Made by a program: the position numbers and the translations under genes. Under the pieces are notes generated by a model that was given only the letters and a program-made list of their open reading frames with translations, did no database searches and was not told the origin of the DNA. A stretch of 64,000 nt of DNA, from NCBI RefSeq assembly GCF_018403225.1, contig NZ_BOSG01000005.1:62001-126000 (forward strand). The letters are read 5' to 3'. This document shows positions 52,763 through 62,878 of this stretch, piece after piece. Numbering within the stretch: the stretch's first letter is position 1; each line of letters starts with the position of its first letter. The DNA is from Paenibacillus sp. J23TS9. GTDB lineage: Bacteria > Bacillota > Bacilli > Paenibacillales > Paenibacillaceae.

Positions 52763-54178
52763 TTGCTGCAAGAAGAAGTAAGACGCGAACTCATCTCCAT
52801 ATTGGGCAGCGAACATTACAAAGACGATCCGCAGTCCCTTGTAACTCACTCTTATGACGGAACTCCGATGCTCCAATCTCTGCCGGATGCAGTCGTGTAT
52901 CCGTCGAGCACGGAGCAGGTGTCACAAATTATGAAGGTGCTGAGCCGCTTCAAAATCCCTGTCGTAGGCAGAGGCTCAGGAACCAATCTATGCGGAGGCA
53001 CCGTGCCGGTTCATGGCGGTGTGGTTATGGTTATGCACCGGATGAATCAAATTCTTGAAATTGATCTTGAGAATCTGACAGCCACTGTTCAGACGGGGCT
53101 AAACACCAAGCAGTTCAGTACCCATGTCGAGAGTCTGGGCCTGTTCTACCCACCCGATCCCAGCAGTATGTCCATTTCCACCATTGGGGGAAATATTGCG
53201 GAATGCTCAGGTGGACTGCGCGGTCTGAAATACGGGACAACCAAAGATTATGTGATCGGCCTGGAAGCCGTTCTGGCGAACGGAGACATTATCCGGACCG
53301 GCGGCAAATTGATGAAAGACGTGGCAGGCTACGACCTGACAAAGCTGCTGGTTGGTTCTGAGGGTACGCTTGCAATTATCACCGAGGCAATTCTGAAGCT
53401 GATTCCGCCTCCAAGATATAAAAAGACAATGCTGGCGATGTACAAGGATTTGTACGGAGCGGCACGGACGGTATCCAAAATCATCGAAAACCGGATTATT
53501 CCGGCTACCCTAGAGATCCTGGACAACGCAACCATTCGAGTGGTGGATGACTTCGCCAAACTAGGTCTGCCCCTGGATATGGAGGCTATCCTCATTATTG
53601 AGCAGGATGGTGATGAAGAAGCCGTGGAACGTGACATTGCGATCATTACGGAAGTGTGTAAAAGCGAGAATGCCGACCAGGTCAGCATTGCAGCAAGTCT
53701 GGAAGAGGCGGAAAAGCTGCTGACCGCTCGCCGCAGTGCATTCACGGCTTTGGCCAGACTGCGTCCGACCACTATTTTGGAGGATGCGACTGTGCCGCGC
53801 TCGAAGATCGCTGAGATGGTAGTCGAGATCAACCGGATCGCGCTGAAGCATCAGGTGCAGATCAGTACGTTTGGCCATGCGGGCGACGGAAACCTGCATC
53901 CGACGGCGACGACCGATGCGCGTAATAAAGAAGAGATTGAGCGGGTAGAGGAAGCGTTTGAGGAAATTTTTGAAGCGGCCATCCGTTTGGGAGGAACCAT
54001 TACCGGAGAGCATGGCGTCGGCATGGTGAAATCGCCATATTTGGAATGGAAGGTTGGTCCGGCGGGAATGGATGTCATGAAAGCGATCAAGAGTTCCTTC
54101 GATCCACATAATTTGCTTAATCCCGGCAAGGTATTTGCGAAGGAAACACGGAAACGGGTGGTGATCCAGCGTGGCTAA
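52763..54178 (+). CDS. glcD: FAD-linked glycolate/2-hydroxyacid oxidase subunit
   Basis: A 471-residue protein. The FAD_binding_4 domain (about 35-180) includes VVGRGSGTNLCGGTVPVHGGVV and PSSMSISTIGGNIAECSGG, and the C-terminal FAD-oxidase domain ends with TFGHAGDGNLHPT and GTITGEHGVG. TTG 52763 was chosen because AAAGGAG ends eight bases before it; the in-frame GTG 52754 overlaps that site. It oxidises glycolate, lactate or a related acid. It overlaps glcF by eight bases. No glcE is present. Confidence 0.9.
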   Translation: MLQEEVRRELISILGSEHYKDDPQSLVTHSYDGTPMLQSLPDAVVYPSSTEQVSQIMKVLSRFKIPVVGRGSGTNLCGGTVPVHGGVVMVMHRMNQILEIDLENLTATVQTGLNTKQFSTHVESLGLFYPPDPSSMSISTIGGNIAECSGGLRGLKYGTTKDYVIGLEAVLANGDIIRTGGKLMKDVAGYDLTKLLVGSEGTLAIITEAILKLIPPPRYKKTMLAMYKDLYGAARTVSKIIENRIIPATLEILDNATIRVVDDFAKLGLPLDMEAILIIEQDGDEEAVERDIAIITEVCKSENADQVSIAASLEEAEKLLTARRSAFTALARLRPTTILEDATVPRSKIAEMVVEINRIALKHQVQISTFGHAGDGNLHPTATTDARNKEEIERVEEAFEEIFEAAIRLGGTITGEHGVGMVKSPYLEWKVGPAGMDVMKAIKSSFDPHNLLNPGKVFAKETRKRVVIQRG

Positions 54179-55514
54179 TGGGCAAGCACAACCTATGAAT
54201 GCACTTACCGAAAAGCTCCGTTTACGCCTCGATGAGGATCAGTTGACGAACTGCATGCGCTGCGGCTTTTGCCTTCCAGCATGCCCGACATTTGCGGAAA
54301 CTGGCCTTGAGGCCGAGTCTCCACGGGGACGGATTGCCCTCATGAAGGCTGTCACTGACGGCATTATGGTGCCGGACCAGGCTTTTGAAGACCAAATGAA
54401 TCACTGTTTGGGCTGCCGTGCATGCGAACCGGCTTGTCCGGCAGGAGTCCAGTATGGCCAACTCATTGAACAGGCACGGGATGCCATTGAGGATCACAAA
54501 GAACATAAAACATGGGTAAAAGTTACTCGCAAGGCCGCATTTAAGACCGTATTTCCTCATCAGGAGCGGATGAAATGGGTCGGCCGCGGATTGCAATTTT
54601 ACCAAAAATCCGGACTTCGTACTGTAGCGCATGCTTCGGGTGCGATGAAGCTATTCCCTAAGCATATGCGTGACATGGAGAAAATTCTGCCCGATGCTTC
54701 CGGCAAAGGCGTCGTGGAGAAGATCGGCGAGCGCCATCCAGCTAAGGGAGAGAAGGTTGCGACGGTTGCATTGTTCAGAGGCTGTATTATGGACGTTCTG
54801 TTTACAGAAACCAATATTCATACGGTTGACCTGCTTACGGCCGCCGGCTTTGAAGTGGTCATTCCGCGTGAACAGAACTGCTGCGGAGCGCTGCATGCGC
54901 ACAGCGGGGAAGCAGAAGGAGCAAGAGATCTCGCAAGACGTAATATCAAGGCGTTTAAGGCGGCTGGGGTGGATTATATCGTTTCCAATGCTGGTGGCTG
55001 CGGGGCAATTCTGACCGAATACGATCATCTTCTGCATGAGGATCCGCAGTGGCGTGAAGATGCTGTCTGGTTTGCCGAACGAGTGGTTGATATTAGTGAT
55101 CTGCTAGTCCGTGCCGGAAGAAGTCTTGATTTCAGTCAGGACAAGACGCAAGGTGTCGCAGAGCCTGTCCGGATTACCTATCAGGACTCATGTCATCTCC
55201 GTAATGTCATGAAATCAGCGGATGCGCCCCGTAAATTGATGCGCCAAGTAGAGGGTGCTCAGTTCATAGAGATGAAAAACGCTGACCGCTGCTGCGGCTC
55301 AGCAGGGATTTACAATGTCACGCAGCCGGTAATGGCCGGACAGATCCTCGACCACAAGATGGAGCATGTCGAGGCAACCGGAGCCAGCTATCTGCTGACC
55401 AGCAATCCCGGATGCCTGCTGCAAATGAAGCATGGCATCGATGAGCAGGGGCTGAGCGGCCAGATGAAGGCCGTGCATATCGTCGATTTCCTGCATGAGC
55501 GTATGAAGAAATAA
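54171..55514 (+). CDS. glcF: Glycolate oxidase iron-sulfur subunit
   Basis: A 447-residue protein. Two 4Fe-4S motifs are present: C28, C31, C34 with C38, and C79, C82, C85 with C89. Two CCG domains follow (NCCGALHA near 240 and RCCGSAGIYN near 365). It passes electrons from the FAD subunit to the quinone pool. The start is GTG 54171 and overlaps glcD, so the two are co-translated. Confidence 0.93.
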   Translation: MANGQAQPMNALTEKLRLRLDEDQLTNCMRCGFCLPACPTFAETGLEAESPRGRIALMKAVTDGIMVPDQAFEDQMNHCLGCRACEPACPAGVQYGQLIEQARDAIEDHKEHKTWVKVTRKAAFKTVFPHQERMKWVGRGLQFYQKSGLRTVAHASGAMKLFPKHMRDMEKILPDASGKGVVEKIGERHPAKGEKVATVALFRGCIMDVLFTETNIHTVDLLTAAGFEVVIPREQNCCGALHAHSGEAEGARDLARRNIKAFKAAGVDYIVSNAGGCGAILTEYDHLLHEDPQWREDAVWFAERVVDISDLLVRAGRSLDFSQDKTQGVAEPVRITYQDSCHLRNVMKSADAPRKLMRQVEGAQFIEMKNADRCCGSAGIYNVTQPVMAGQILDHKMEHVEATGASYLLTSNPGCLLQMKHGIDEQGLSGQMKAVHIVDFLHERMKK

Positions 55515-55547
55515 GCTTGACCTAAGGTATAAGATATATACAAGAAT

Positions 55548-55600
55548 AAGATGCCAACCCCTAAGTTAATTTGCACTTAAAGGTTGGCATCTTATTTTTA
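55548..55600 (+). terminator. Terminator of glcDF
   Basis: AAGATGCCAACC (55548-55559) pairs perfectly with GGTTGGCATCTT (55582-55593), followed by ATTTTTA. Confidence 0.9.
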
Positions 55601-55643
55601 AAGCAGTTATAGAAATGTGAATGACCTCGAAGTAGCGGAGAGG

Positions 55644-55754
55644 ACGAAACGATTCCGGAAAAGCGATAGCGGTCGCCTTTGCCCCCAAATATTCACCTTG
55701 AAAAAGATTAATAACATATATTTGGGGGCAACAGCGATTGGAGGAACGTTTCGT
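55644..55754. repeat. Composite 111-nt palindrome, possible dispersed repeat
   Basis: Outer arms ACGAAACG (55644-55651) and CGTTTCGT (55747-55754), extended by TTCC and GGAA. Inner arms TTGCCCCCAAATAT (55679-55692) and ATATTTGGGGGCAA (55718-55731) are perfect. The whole can fold as one long branched hairpin. A coding frame reads through it but shows no recognisable protein. It may be a non-coding mobile repeat (MITE- or REP-like). Confidence 0.6.
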
Positions 55755-55790
55755 TCACGCAGCGTTGCCCACAGGAAAATCATTTTTCCA

Positions 55791-57794
55791 TTATTTATCC
55801 AGCTTAAACCGGTCAATCATGGTCTGCATATCCACAGCCATCCGGGCGAGCCCGGCAGCCGACGAGGTGATTTCCTCCATGGATGCAAGCTGTTCCTGGC
55901 TGGCCGCATTTACCCGTTCAAATGATTCGACCGTCTGACGGGAAATGCCTGCAACCTCGTGAACCGCAGCTGATATTTCTTCGCTGCTGGCTGACATCTG
56001 CTCGGTTACTGCGGAAATGTCTTGAACCTGGTCGGAGATTTGCTTGGCAGACTGCTCGATGTTCACGAAGGCCTCCAGTGCCTCAGCCGTGACATTCAGT
56101 CCTTGGTTTACATCTGTTTGAACCTTGTTCTTCATGACATCATATACACCGGAGATCAGCTCTGTCATTTTAACGATCGTCTGCTGGATTTCATCGGCTG
56201 TGATGTTGGACTGGTCAGCAAGCTTGCGGACCTCATCCGCTACAACAGCAAAGCCTCGTCCGTGTTCGCCAGCACGCGCCGCCTCAATTGCGGCGTTCAG
56301 CGACAGCAGATTCGTTTGTTTGGATATTTCCGAAATGGCTGTGCTCATGGCTGCGATATTGGCGCTGTGGTTGTGGAGCTGCTCCATCAGCTCTGCGGAT
56401 TCAACCGTAGAAAGCCGGATGTTGTCCATTTGCTCGCTGACCTGACGGATCTTCTGGCTGCCTGCGTGCACATCCTCTTCCGTACGGCTCGATGAATCTA
56501 CGATCATGCCTGCGGATTCGGCTATTTTCTGGATGCCTCGTGTCATTTCTTCAATGGTGCGTGCCGTTTCCTCTGTGGCGAGTGACTGCATTGTAGCGCC
56601 CTCGGATGAATCCGAAACCAGACCGGAGACAAGCTCCACTGACTTGGCATTCATCTCGGTGCTGGCCGTCAGCTCCTCGCTGGAAGCAGCAAGCTGACTG
56701 GAGGTGTCACCCATGTCAACGACCATACGGCGCAGTGAGGCAACCATGCCGTTATAATTGCTTGCCAGCGTACCGATTTCATCCTTGCGTTTGGTGACTA
56801 CCTCTTCGTTCAGATGTCCTTCACTTACACGTATGGCGGAACGGTTGAGCTGCTCGATCGGCTTTGTCATTCCTCTGATGATGAAGAATAGAAGCACCAG
56901 AACGATGGCAACAGCTATCACAAGCACGCCAACGGCGGTGTAAAAAATCGGACGCGTTGCATCACTATACTCGCTGTCAGGAAGAATACCTACAATTTTG
57001 AAAGCGGAGATGCTGTTCGTGGCGTAATAACCGCGCTGGAGCACATGGGTGTCAGGATTGGTGTACTGAATAAAACCTTCCTTCTGGCGGTGCATAATCT
57101 CCAGCTGTTTTCCGGTAGCCTTTTCCCCTGTTTTAATGGTCGGATGGGACATCATTTTGTCGTTCCGGTCCATGAGATAAATGTAGCCTTTATTGCCAAG
57201 GCGGATATTTTTGACGGTTTGGTCCATTCCAGAGATGCTGAGACTGATATTAATGACGCCTTCCCCATCAGGTAGGGTCTTGGAAATGGTCATGACATAG
57301 TTTTTGGTAGAAAAGGATACAGAAGGATCGGCGACCATAGCTTGTGTGGGATACTTTTTGGCGAGCGTATACCAGGCGCGGGTACGAGGATCAAAATCCT
57401 CCTTACCTGGATCCGGTGATTTCATCCAGGCTCCACGATCATTGCCGAGCGATACCAATTCGACTTCCGGATGCTGTGCCTTGTAATCGTTGATCAGCTT
57501 GCGGGCTTTTATGGAGTGTTGATCGATCTCTTGCGACGTGATCTGATTCGCGAGCTGGTTAATGTTCGATACCTGCATTTGGACCGTCGTTTCCAGAAGC
57601 TTATCGAGCAGCGTCACACTGGATTGAGTCATATCCTCCATTTTAGTTTGCAGCTGCTCCTTTGCGCTGTTTACAGAAAAGAGCGCCAGAAAAATATTTG
57701 GAATAATGACCATGAGACAGATGATGAGCATAAGCCTGCTGCGCAGTCTTTTAATCCTGAATAGATTAAAGATTCCCTTCCATTGTGCTTTCAA
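55791..57794 (-). CDS. Methyl-accepting chemotaxis protein with dCache sensor
   Basis: A 667-residue receptor. The first membrane helix (about 19-41) is followed by an extracytoplasmic double-Cache domain (about 45-285, with the motif [11 protein letters not shown]), a second membrane helix (about 290-312), HAMP (about 313-366), and the signalling helix bundle (about 390-665) with the hairpin tip [31 protein letters not shown]. dCache domains usually bind amino acids or organic acids. It is monocistronic with no che genes near it. Confidence 0.93.
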   Translation of the reverse strand: MKAQWKGIFNLFRIKRLRSRLMLIICLMVIIPNIFLALFSVNSAKEQLQTKMEDMTQSSVTLLDKLLETTVQMQVSNINQLANQITSQEIDQHSIKARKLINDYKAQHPEVELVSLGNDRGAWMKSPDPGKEDFDPRTRAWYTLAKKYPTQAMVADPSVSFSTKNYVMTISKTLPDGEGVINISLSISGMDQTVKNIRLGNKGYIYLMDRNDKMMSHPTIKTGEKATGKQLEIMHRQKEGFIQYTNPDTHVLQRGYYATNSISAFKIVGILPDSEYSDATRPIFYTAVGVLVIAVAIVLVLLFFIIRGMTKPIEQLNRSAIRVSEGHLNEEVVTKRKDEIGTLASNYNGMVASLRRMVVDMGDTSSQLAASSEELTASTEMNAKSVELVSGLVSDSSEGATMQSLATEETARTIEEMTRGIQKIAESAGMIVDSSSRTEEDVHAGSQKIRQVSEQMDNIRLSTVESAELMEQLHNHSANIAAMSTAISEISKQTNLLSLNAAIEAARAGEHGRGFAVVADEVRKLADQSNITADEIQQTIVKMTELISGVYDVMKNKVQTDVNQGLNVTAEALEAFVNIEQSAKQISDQVQDISAVTEQMSASSEEISAAVHEVAGISRQTVESFERVNAASQEQLASMEEITSSAAGLARMAVDMQTMIDRFKLDK

Positions 57795-57926
57795 AACAAT
57801 TCCCCCAGATGTATATATGATACGGATCCTCTTTTTTTTTGTTTATAATGAGGAATCCCCCTTCTATATTTCGACAAAATGAGTCAAATTTTTCATAGAC
57901 GATTGCCAAATATATAAAATAAAAAA

Positions 57927-57949
57927 AGAGTCCGTAGATTCGGACTCTT
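57927..57949 (-). terminator. Terminator of the SDR gene
   Basis: On the minus strand AAGAGTCCG and CGGACTCTT form a stem followed by a T-run (57920s). It is 24 bases downstream of the SDR stop. Confidence 0.8.
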
Positions 57950-57972
57950 GGGATGCTGCAAATATAGAAGAA

Positions 57973-58764
57973 TCAGCCGCGTAGCAGGGACTCGGCCCCG
58001 TCTACATAAATTTCCGTTCCCGTGACATGAGATGATTCATCGGATGCAAGAAAGAGGACGAGATTGGCGACCTGTTCAGGCTCACCCGGCTTTTGCTCCA
58101 GCGGGTGGTTTCCTTCCGGAAACTCCACAGGAATCTTCACCTTCTCCAAGTCATCCGACGGGTAGGTGTTCTCACCGATATTCGTATCGATCGCCCCGGG
58201 ACAGACCGCATTGACCCGGATTTTATAGCGCGCGAGCTCCAGGGCCGCCATTTTCATAAAGGCGACTTGTCCGGCTTTTGTGGATGAATAGGCCGAGAAG
58301 CCAATACCGGAGAAGACGCGGTTGCCGTTAATTGAACTGGTAATAATCACGCTTCCCCCGTTATCCTTCAGGAGTGGAATGGCATATTTCACAGTTGCGA
58401 AAGTACCTCGCAAATTCGTATTGATGGTTTGATCCCATTCATCGATCTCCATGGTTTCTATAGGCGCGGTAGTGCCATTAATACCGGCGTTGGCGAATAC
58501 GATATCGATCTGCGAATCCTTTTCGGCAATTTGCGCATATGCCTGTTTGACATTCTCGGGCTTCGAGATGTCGCATTCAATGACGAACGCTTTTCCTCCT
58601 GCCTCTTCAATCCGGCGTTTGGTTTTCTCCGCATGCTCCGGCGTACGATCCAGCATATACACTTTGGCTCCTTGCTGCCCGAAACGGATGGCTGCTGCCT
58701 CTCCGATGCCCGAACCGCCTCCTGTAACTACCGCTGTTTTTCCTGCAAGACGTTGCTCTGCCAT
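57973..58764 (-). CDS. Short-chain dehydrogenase/reductase
   Basis: A 263-residue classical SDR. The cofactor loop is TGGGSGIG (14-21), the NAG motif is NAG (92-94), Ser143/144 and Tyr159-Lys163 (YSSTK) complete the active site. AGGAGG precedes the ATG. The acidic Asp39 after the second beta strand favours NAD(H). The substrate is unknown. Confidence 0.9.
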   Translation of the reverse strand: MAEQRLAGKTAVVTGGGSGIGEAAAIRFGQQGAKVYMLDRTPEHAEKTKRRIEEAGGKAFVIECDISKPENVKQAYAQIAEKDSQIDIVFANAGINGTTAPIETMEIDEWDQTINTNLRGTFATVKYAIPLLKDNGGSVIITSSINGNRVFSGIGFSAYSSTKAGQVAFMKMAALELARYKIRVNAVCPGAIDTNIGENTYPSDDLEKVKIPVEFPEGNHPLEQKPGEPEQVANLVLFLASDESSHVTGTEIYVDGAESLLRG

Positions 58765-58881
58765 GGTAAAAAACCTCCTTTATTGTCTTGGACATGTCAG
58801 TAGTTAAGTACCCTTATGGCATGAACTGAATCAATAAATGAAGGGAAGAATGGCAGGGAAAAATGAGAAGGCTCAACTCAT

Positions 58882-60072
58882 TCAGGCATTCTTTTGCTCA
58901 ATCCGCCATTCAGTCAACGCAGCATCCAGCCGCTTCATTGCTTCGACGACAGTGGCCATAGGGCAGGCGATGTTCATACGCATGAATCCGGCTCCACCTT
59001 GTCCAAATGCAGATCCTTTATTTAAGGCAAGCTTGGCTTTGGTCAACAGAAAGGCTTCCATTTCATTCGGGGTCATACCAAGACTGCTGAAATCAAGCCA
59101 TAGCAAATAAGTCGCTTCCGGCTTTTGGACCTTGATTTCAGGTATATGTTTGCCCATATATTCAACGACATAATCAATGTTTTTCTGCAGATAGGTAAGC
59201 ACTTCATCCAGCCACTCACCGCCATCGGTATAAGCTGCTTCGGCGGCCGTGCTCCCGATCGTGCTGATGGATCCCACGTGATAGAGCTGGAGCGCCTTCA
59301 TAAAAGTACTGCGGATATCCGGATCCGGAATGATGATATTGGATGTGTTGAGTCCGGCAATGTTAAAGGTTTTGCTAGGCGCAGTGCAGATAATGGAACG
59401 ATTCTTTGCCTCATCAGACAACTTGGCGAGCGGGATGTGCGCATTTTTTTCATAAATCAGATCGGCATGAATTTCATCGGATATGATCAGGACATCATGC
59501 CGTGTGCAGAGCTGGACCAAGGTTTCAAGTTCCTCGGATGACCATATCCGTCCGACCGGATTATGAGGGCTGCACAGAATCAGCATTTTCACCTGCTGGG
59601 TGCTCAGGATTTCCTCCAATGCTTCAAGATCCATGGAATAATATCCGTTCTCAGGCTTCAGCGGATTTAGGACAAGCTCGCGGCCATGATCCTTGACGAC
59701 GCTATGAAATGGAGGATATACCGGCGGCTGAATGACTACCTTGTCGCCCGGTTCGGTAAAGGCTTGTATGGCGAAGCTAAGCGCGGGAACGACGCCCGGG
59801 CAAAATACGAGCCATTCCGGATCAATTTCCCAGTCATGGCGTTGTTTCATCCAGTTTACGATAGATTGCTTGTATTCGTCCGTCTGCATGGTATAGCCGA
59901 ATACGCCATGTTCAACACGTTTCTGCATGGCTGCAATCACAGATGGCGGAGACTCGAAATCCATGTCGGCCACCCACATTGGAAGTGCATCAGCTGTGCC
60001 AAAAATATTTTTCATCCCGTCCCATTTATCAGAGCCGGTGAGATTTCTCGTAATGATTTTGTCAAAATTCAA
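58882..60072 (-). CDS. PatB/MalY-type PLP enzyme (cystathionine beta-lyase/aminotransferase)
   Basis: A 396-residue fold-type I PLP enzyme. The Schiff-base lysine is K234 in APSKTFNIAG, and SDEIHADL (198-205) and NPVGRIWS (171-178) are typical of the MalY/PatB group. These enzymes cleave cystathionine or similar C-S bonds. The start is TTG 60072 with AAGGAGGG upstream. Confidence 0.9.
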   Translation of the reverse strand: MNFDKIITRNLTGSDKWDGMKNIFGTADALPMWVADMDFESPPSVIAAMQKRVEHGVFGYTMQTDEYKQSIVNWMKQRHDWEIDPEWLVFCPGVVPALSFAIQAFTEPGDKVVIQPPVYPPFHSVVKDHGRELVLNPLKPENGYYSMDLEALEEILSTQQVKMLILCSPHNPVGRIWSSEELETLVQLCTRHDVLIISDEIHADLIYEKNAHIPLAKLSDEAKNRSIICTAPSKTFNIAGLNTSNIIIPDPDIRSTFMKALQLYHVGSISTIGSTAAEAAYTDGGEWLDEVLTYLQKNIDYVVEYMGKHIPEIKVQKPEATYLLWLDFSSLGMTPNEMEAFLLTKAKLALNKGSAFGQGGAGFMRMNIACPMATVVEAMKRLDAALTEWRIEQKNA

Positions 60073-60214
60073 AGTAGTTACCCTCCTTGAGGTGAGATGG
60101 TATTATTTCTTTTATGAATATATCACATCGGAGGGAAACTTGGAGAAAGAGCTGACTCAAAGTAAAATAGAATAAAATACATTCGCGCGAGTAACGTGAA
60201 AGGAGGAAGAGCTT

Positions 60215-60847
60215 GTGCAGCTGATCGCCATGCTGACCATGCTGGTAGACCATTTGGGTATCGTGTGCTTTGAAAATCAGCTCTGGCTCCGGATCATTGG
60301 CAGGATCGCATTTCCGATTTATGCATATGCCCTGGTTCAGGGTCATGTACATACACGGTCAAGACCGAAATATCTGGCAAGACTGTTTGTCCTTGCACTT
60401 TTGTCGCAGATTCCGTATCAACTGGCAATAAACCCGGAAGGTTTGAATGTGATTGCCACGCTGTTTATGGCAGCCGCCATTATGCAGATCATGGACCTTA
60501 CGCCTTCTTTATGGGCAAAGGGAAGCATTGTTCTGGTAACATGCGCAGTTATGGAGCTCTTTCCTTTTGATTACGATGCCTATGGAGTGCTGCTGGTACT
60601 CATGTTCCGCTGCTTTGCGAACGAACGGCTGATCTTCGTCCATTTACTGCTTAATCTGTTATATGTCCTGGTCTATGGGCCGGGCGGTCTGATGCAGCTG
60701 CTGAGCATTGTTCCGACGCTGCTGATTGTGTATGGACCGGCAGTATGGAATAAACTCGAACAAGTTCGGGTACGGAAATGGGTGTGGCGTTCCTTTTACC
60801 CGCTGCATTTGACCGCTCTGGCAGTGCTGAGATGGACGGAGTGGTAA
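60215..60847 (+). CDS. TraX-like membrane protein
   Basis: A 210-residue protein with six or more membrane helices. It begins MQLIAMLTMLVDHLGIVCFE, the TraX family opening. In plasmids TraX acetylates pilin, but chromosomal members in Firmicutes are of unknown role. GTG 60215 follows AGGAGG. It is convergent to the next small gene. Confidence 0.85.
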   Translation: MQLIAMLTMLVDHLGIVCFENQLWLRIIGRIAFPIYAYALVQGHVHTRSRPKYLARLFVLALLSQIPYQLAINPEGLNVIATLFMAAAIMQIMDLTPSLWAKGSIVLVTCAVMELFPFDYDAYGVLLVLMFRCFANERLIFVHLLLNLLYVLVYGPGGLMQLLSIVPTLLIVYGPAVWNKLEQVRVRKWVWRSFYPLHLTALAVLRWTEW

Positions 60848-60857
60848 GACCTTCTGT

Positions 60858-61256
60858 TTAGTTCTTTGATTTCAGACGGACTGGAAAGATGCCCTCAATC
60901 TTATTGAGCGGAAACAGAATCCGCGAAGGGAATTTCCCTTTGGACTGTATCTCAATAAAATCGGTTCCGATCCCGACTAGTCGAATGCTTGAGAATGCCT
61001 TACCCGTGTTAAAGGTCGTCCGGAGGCCGACACGCACTGTACAGGGAGCCGGATTAATATCAAATACCCTAATGGACTGCAGGCTTAATGGTACGAATAG
61101 CTCTCCTTGTACCTGAATGAAATTGCTTTTAAATACACGCTGCAGCCGTCCTGGCTCCAGCCCCAGGCTCTCCCCGTTAATTTCGACCAGGTGGCCTGTC
61201 AGCTGGGCCAGCCGCTGCTGCAGTGTTATGTTTTTCCTGAGCTTGAGTATAGACAA
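60858..61256 (-). CDS. Small protein of unknown function
   Basis: A 132-residue protein, beta-rich and basic with no membrane segment. The TTG start at 61256 has GGAGGG seven bases upstream, which supports it as a real gene. I do not recognise the family; a possible weak match to spore-coat or small barrel proteins cannot be backed. It ends ten bases before the convergent TraX-like gene. Confidence 0.6.
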   Translation of the reverse strand: MSILKLRKNITLQQRLAQLTGHLVEINGESLGLEPGRLQRVFKSNFIQVQGELFVPLSLQSIRVFDINPAPCTVRVGLRTTFNTGKAFSSIRLVGIGTDFIEIQSKGKFPSRILFPLNKIEGIFPVRLKSKN

Positions 61257-61446
61257 GGAACATCCCTCCGCTTATGTGTTTGATCTATTGTATGAGATTA
61301 ATTTTGGGCGGTGAGGGGATTCATGATGTTCTTGCCAAGAAAACAGGCAAAGGGTGAAATTTTCCATTTTCGGCAATGCTAGAATAGCAGGCGCATACTT
61401 TGCATATGCAGGGCTATTGCTCGAGTTCCGCAGGAAGGAGACCAAC

Positions 61447-62802
61447 GTGAGAAGTGAGTTCGTAAGAGCTTGGGCCCTAGAAGGTCCGAGTATTCAAATT
61501 GATCCCTTGTTTCCCTATTATCAAAACCGTTCCGCAGATAGCATTGCTGAAGAAATACAGCTTGCCGGCTACCGGACCGTCCATTACTTTGTGGTGAACG
61601 AAAGCCAGGTGAATGCTGAACTCATTGAATCCTTACATCACCGAAACATTGCCGTCTGGGCATTGGTTATCGGAAACGGTTCATTTGCAACCTCTCATCT
61701 GCCGCAGGAATGGCCGACTTGGAAAATGGGACTTATAAAGGAGCTGAATGACGGATTTGAACGGTTCTCCCCATTTTCGAAGGAATATGTACAGTGGAAA
61801 AAGGAAGCTGTATCGCGGATGCTCCATAATTATGCTTTTGACGGCGTTGAAATTGCGGAGCCTTACTTTCCTGAATGGGATGGTATCCGCCGCGGAGTCT
61901 ACGGAGATATTGGACCCGCAGCCCAGCAGGCATTTCAGGAAAAGCACGGGCTCGCGGTACCCGAATTCGTGAACAGATTTGCTTCAAATTATTATAAAAA
62001 AACGCCGGATGTCTACGCAAAATGGATTGATTTCCGCGTGGACGCCGTGAATGCACTTATTGATGAAATCATTAACGGCAGCGGCGGAGCACGTGAGATC
62101 CGTCCGGATATCCTGGTAGCCACCTGGTCGCTGGCTGTAGATGGCGGAGCGGTTTCAACCCTGCGGCTTAAGGAATGGCAGGGACTTGACGCCATCTCCA
62201 TGATCGGAAGAGTCAAACCGGATCTCCACATGCTGCAGACCCATTGGCCGGACTGGATGAAACGAAATCTGAAGGCTGAATATCCAGGCACCTATGAAAG
62301 CTTCGCAGCCCCAATCCGGGCAGCATTTCCCGAGCTTCCGCTCGGAATACAGGCCGATGTCGGCTCAAGATCGAACATGATCAAGGACCGTACCTGGCTG
62401 AACCGATTCCAGAACACGGTCTATGATTTGGGGTATCAAACCTGGACTGCCTATGAATATCATTTGGGTGGATATATGTATGATGAGCATCCTGTTCCGC
62501 TTGCTGCACGTACGGAGGGAGACACCGAAGTAGTCATTGTCTTTAATAAGCGGGTGGATCCGGACTCAACCGGAATGATCGTGGCAGACGGCAAAGATGT
62601 TCAAGAAGCAGATATTGACGGAATCCGGGTGGAAGAAAGCATTGTGGACGGCAATAGGCTGTGGCTCCGCTTCAACCGGCTGCCCGAGAACAGACCGTTC
62701 GATGTGGAACTCCGCCATGTGAGGGATATGCCATCTTTGTGGCATGTGAAGGGGAAAAGAGCGAACGAGATTCCAGCTGGAACCTGGATCAGTATAAATT
62801 AA
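61447..62802 (+). CDS. Glycoside-hydrolase-like TIM-barrel protein
   Basis: A 451-residue protein with no signal peptide. The central part (about 60-345) looks like a TIM barrel of the glycoside-hydrolase kind: HNYAFDGVEIAEPYFPEWDG gives a possible catalytic Glu, and QTWTAYEYHLGGYMYDE lies late. A C-terminal beta-sandwich-like part (about 370-450) follows. GTG 61447 has AAGGAG six bases upstream; an in-frame ATG at 61354 is less supported. A specific GH family cannot be assigned by eye. Confidence 0.75.
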   Translation: MRSEFVRAWALEGPSIQIDPLFPYYQNRSADSIAEEIQLAGYRTVHYFVVNESQVNAELIESLHHRNIAVWALVIGNGSFATSHLPQEWPTWKMGLIKELNDGFERFSPFSKEYVQWKKEAVSRMLHNYAFDGVEIAEPYFPEWDGIRRGVYGDIGPAAQQAFQEKHGLAVPEFVNRFASNYYKKTPDVYAKWIDFRVDAVNALIDEIINGSGGAREIRPDILVATWSLAVDGGAVSTLRLKEWQGLDAISMIGRVKPDLHMLQTHWPDWMKRNLKAEYPGTYESFAAPIRAAFPELPLGIQADVGSRSNMIKDRTWLNRFQNTVYDLGYQTWTAYEYHLGGYMYDEHPVPLAARTEGDTEVVIVFNKRVDPDSTGMIVADGKDVQEADIDGIRVEESIVDGNRLWLRFNRLPENRPFDVELRHVRDMPSLWHVKGKRANEIPAGTWISIN

Positions 62803-62827
62803 CGAAGCGCCCCCCGAAAAGGTATGG

Positions 62828-62873
62828 AAAAAGCGTCCGGATTCAGCTTAAAACTGAATCACGGACGCTTTTT
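62828..62873. terminator. Bidirectional terminator
   Basis: AAAAAGCGTCCG (62828-62839) pairs with CGGACGCTTTTT (62862-62873), with inner arms GATTCAG and CTGAATC. It separates convergent genes. Confidence 0.92.
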
Positions 62874-62878
62874 GTCCA

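Noticed and set aside
55617..55925. Open frame of 102 codons across the palindrome
   Set aside because: It reads through the inverted repeat and into the antisense of the chemoreceptor gene, with no ribosome site.
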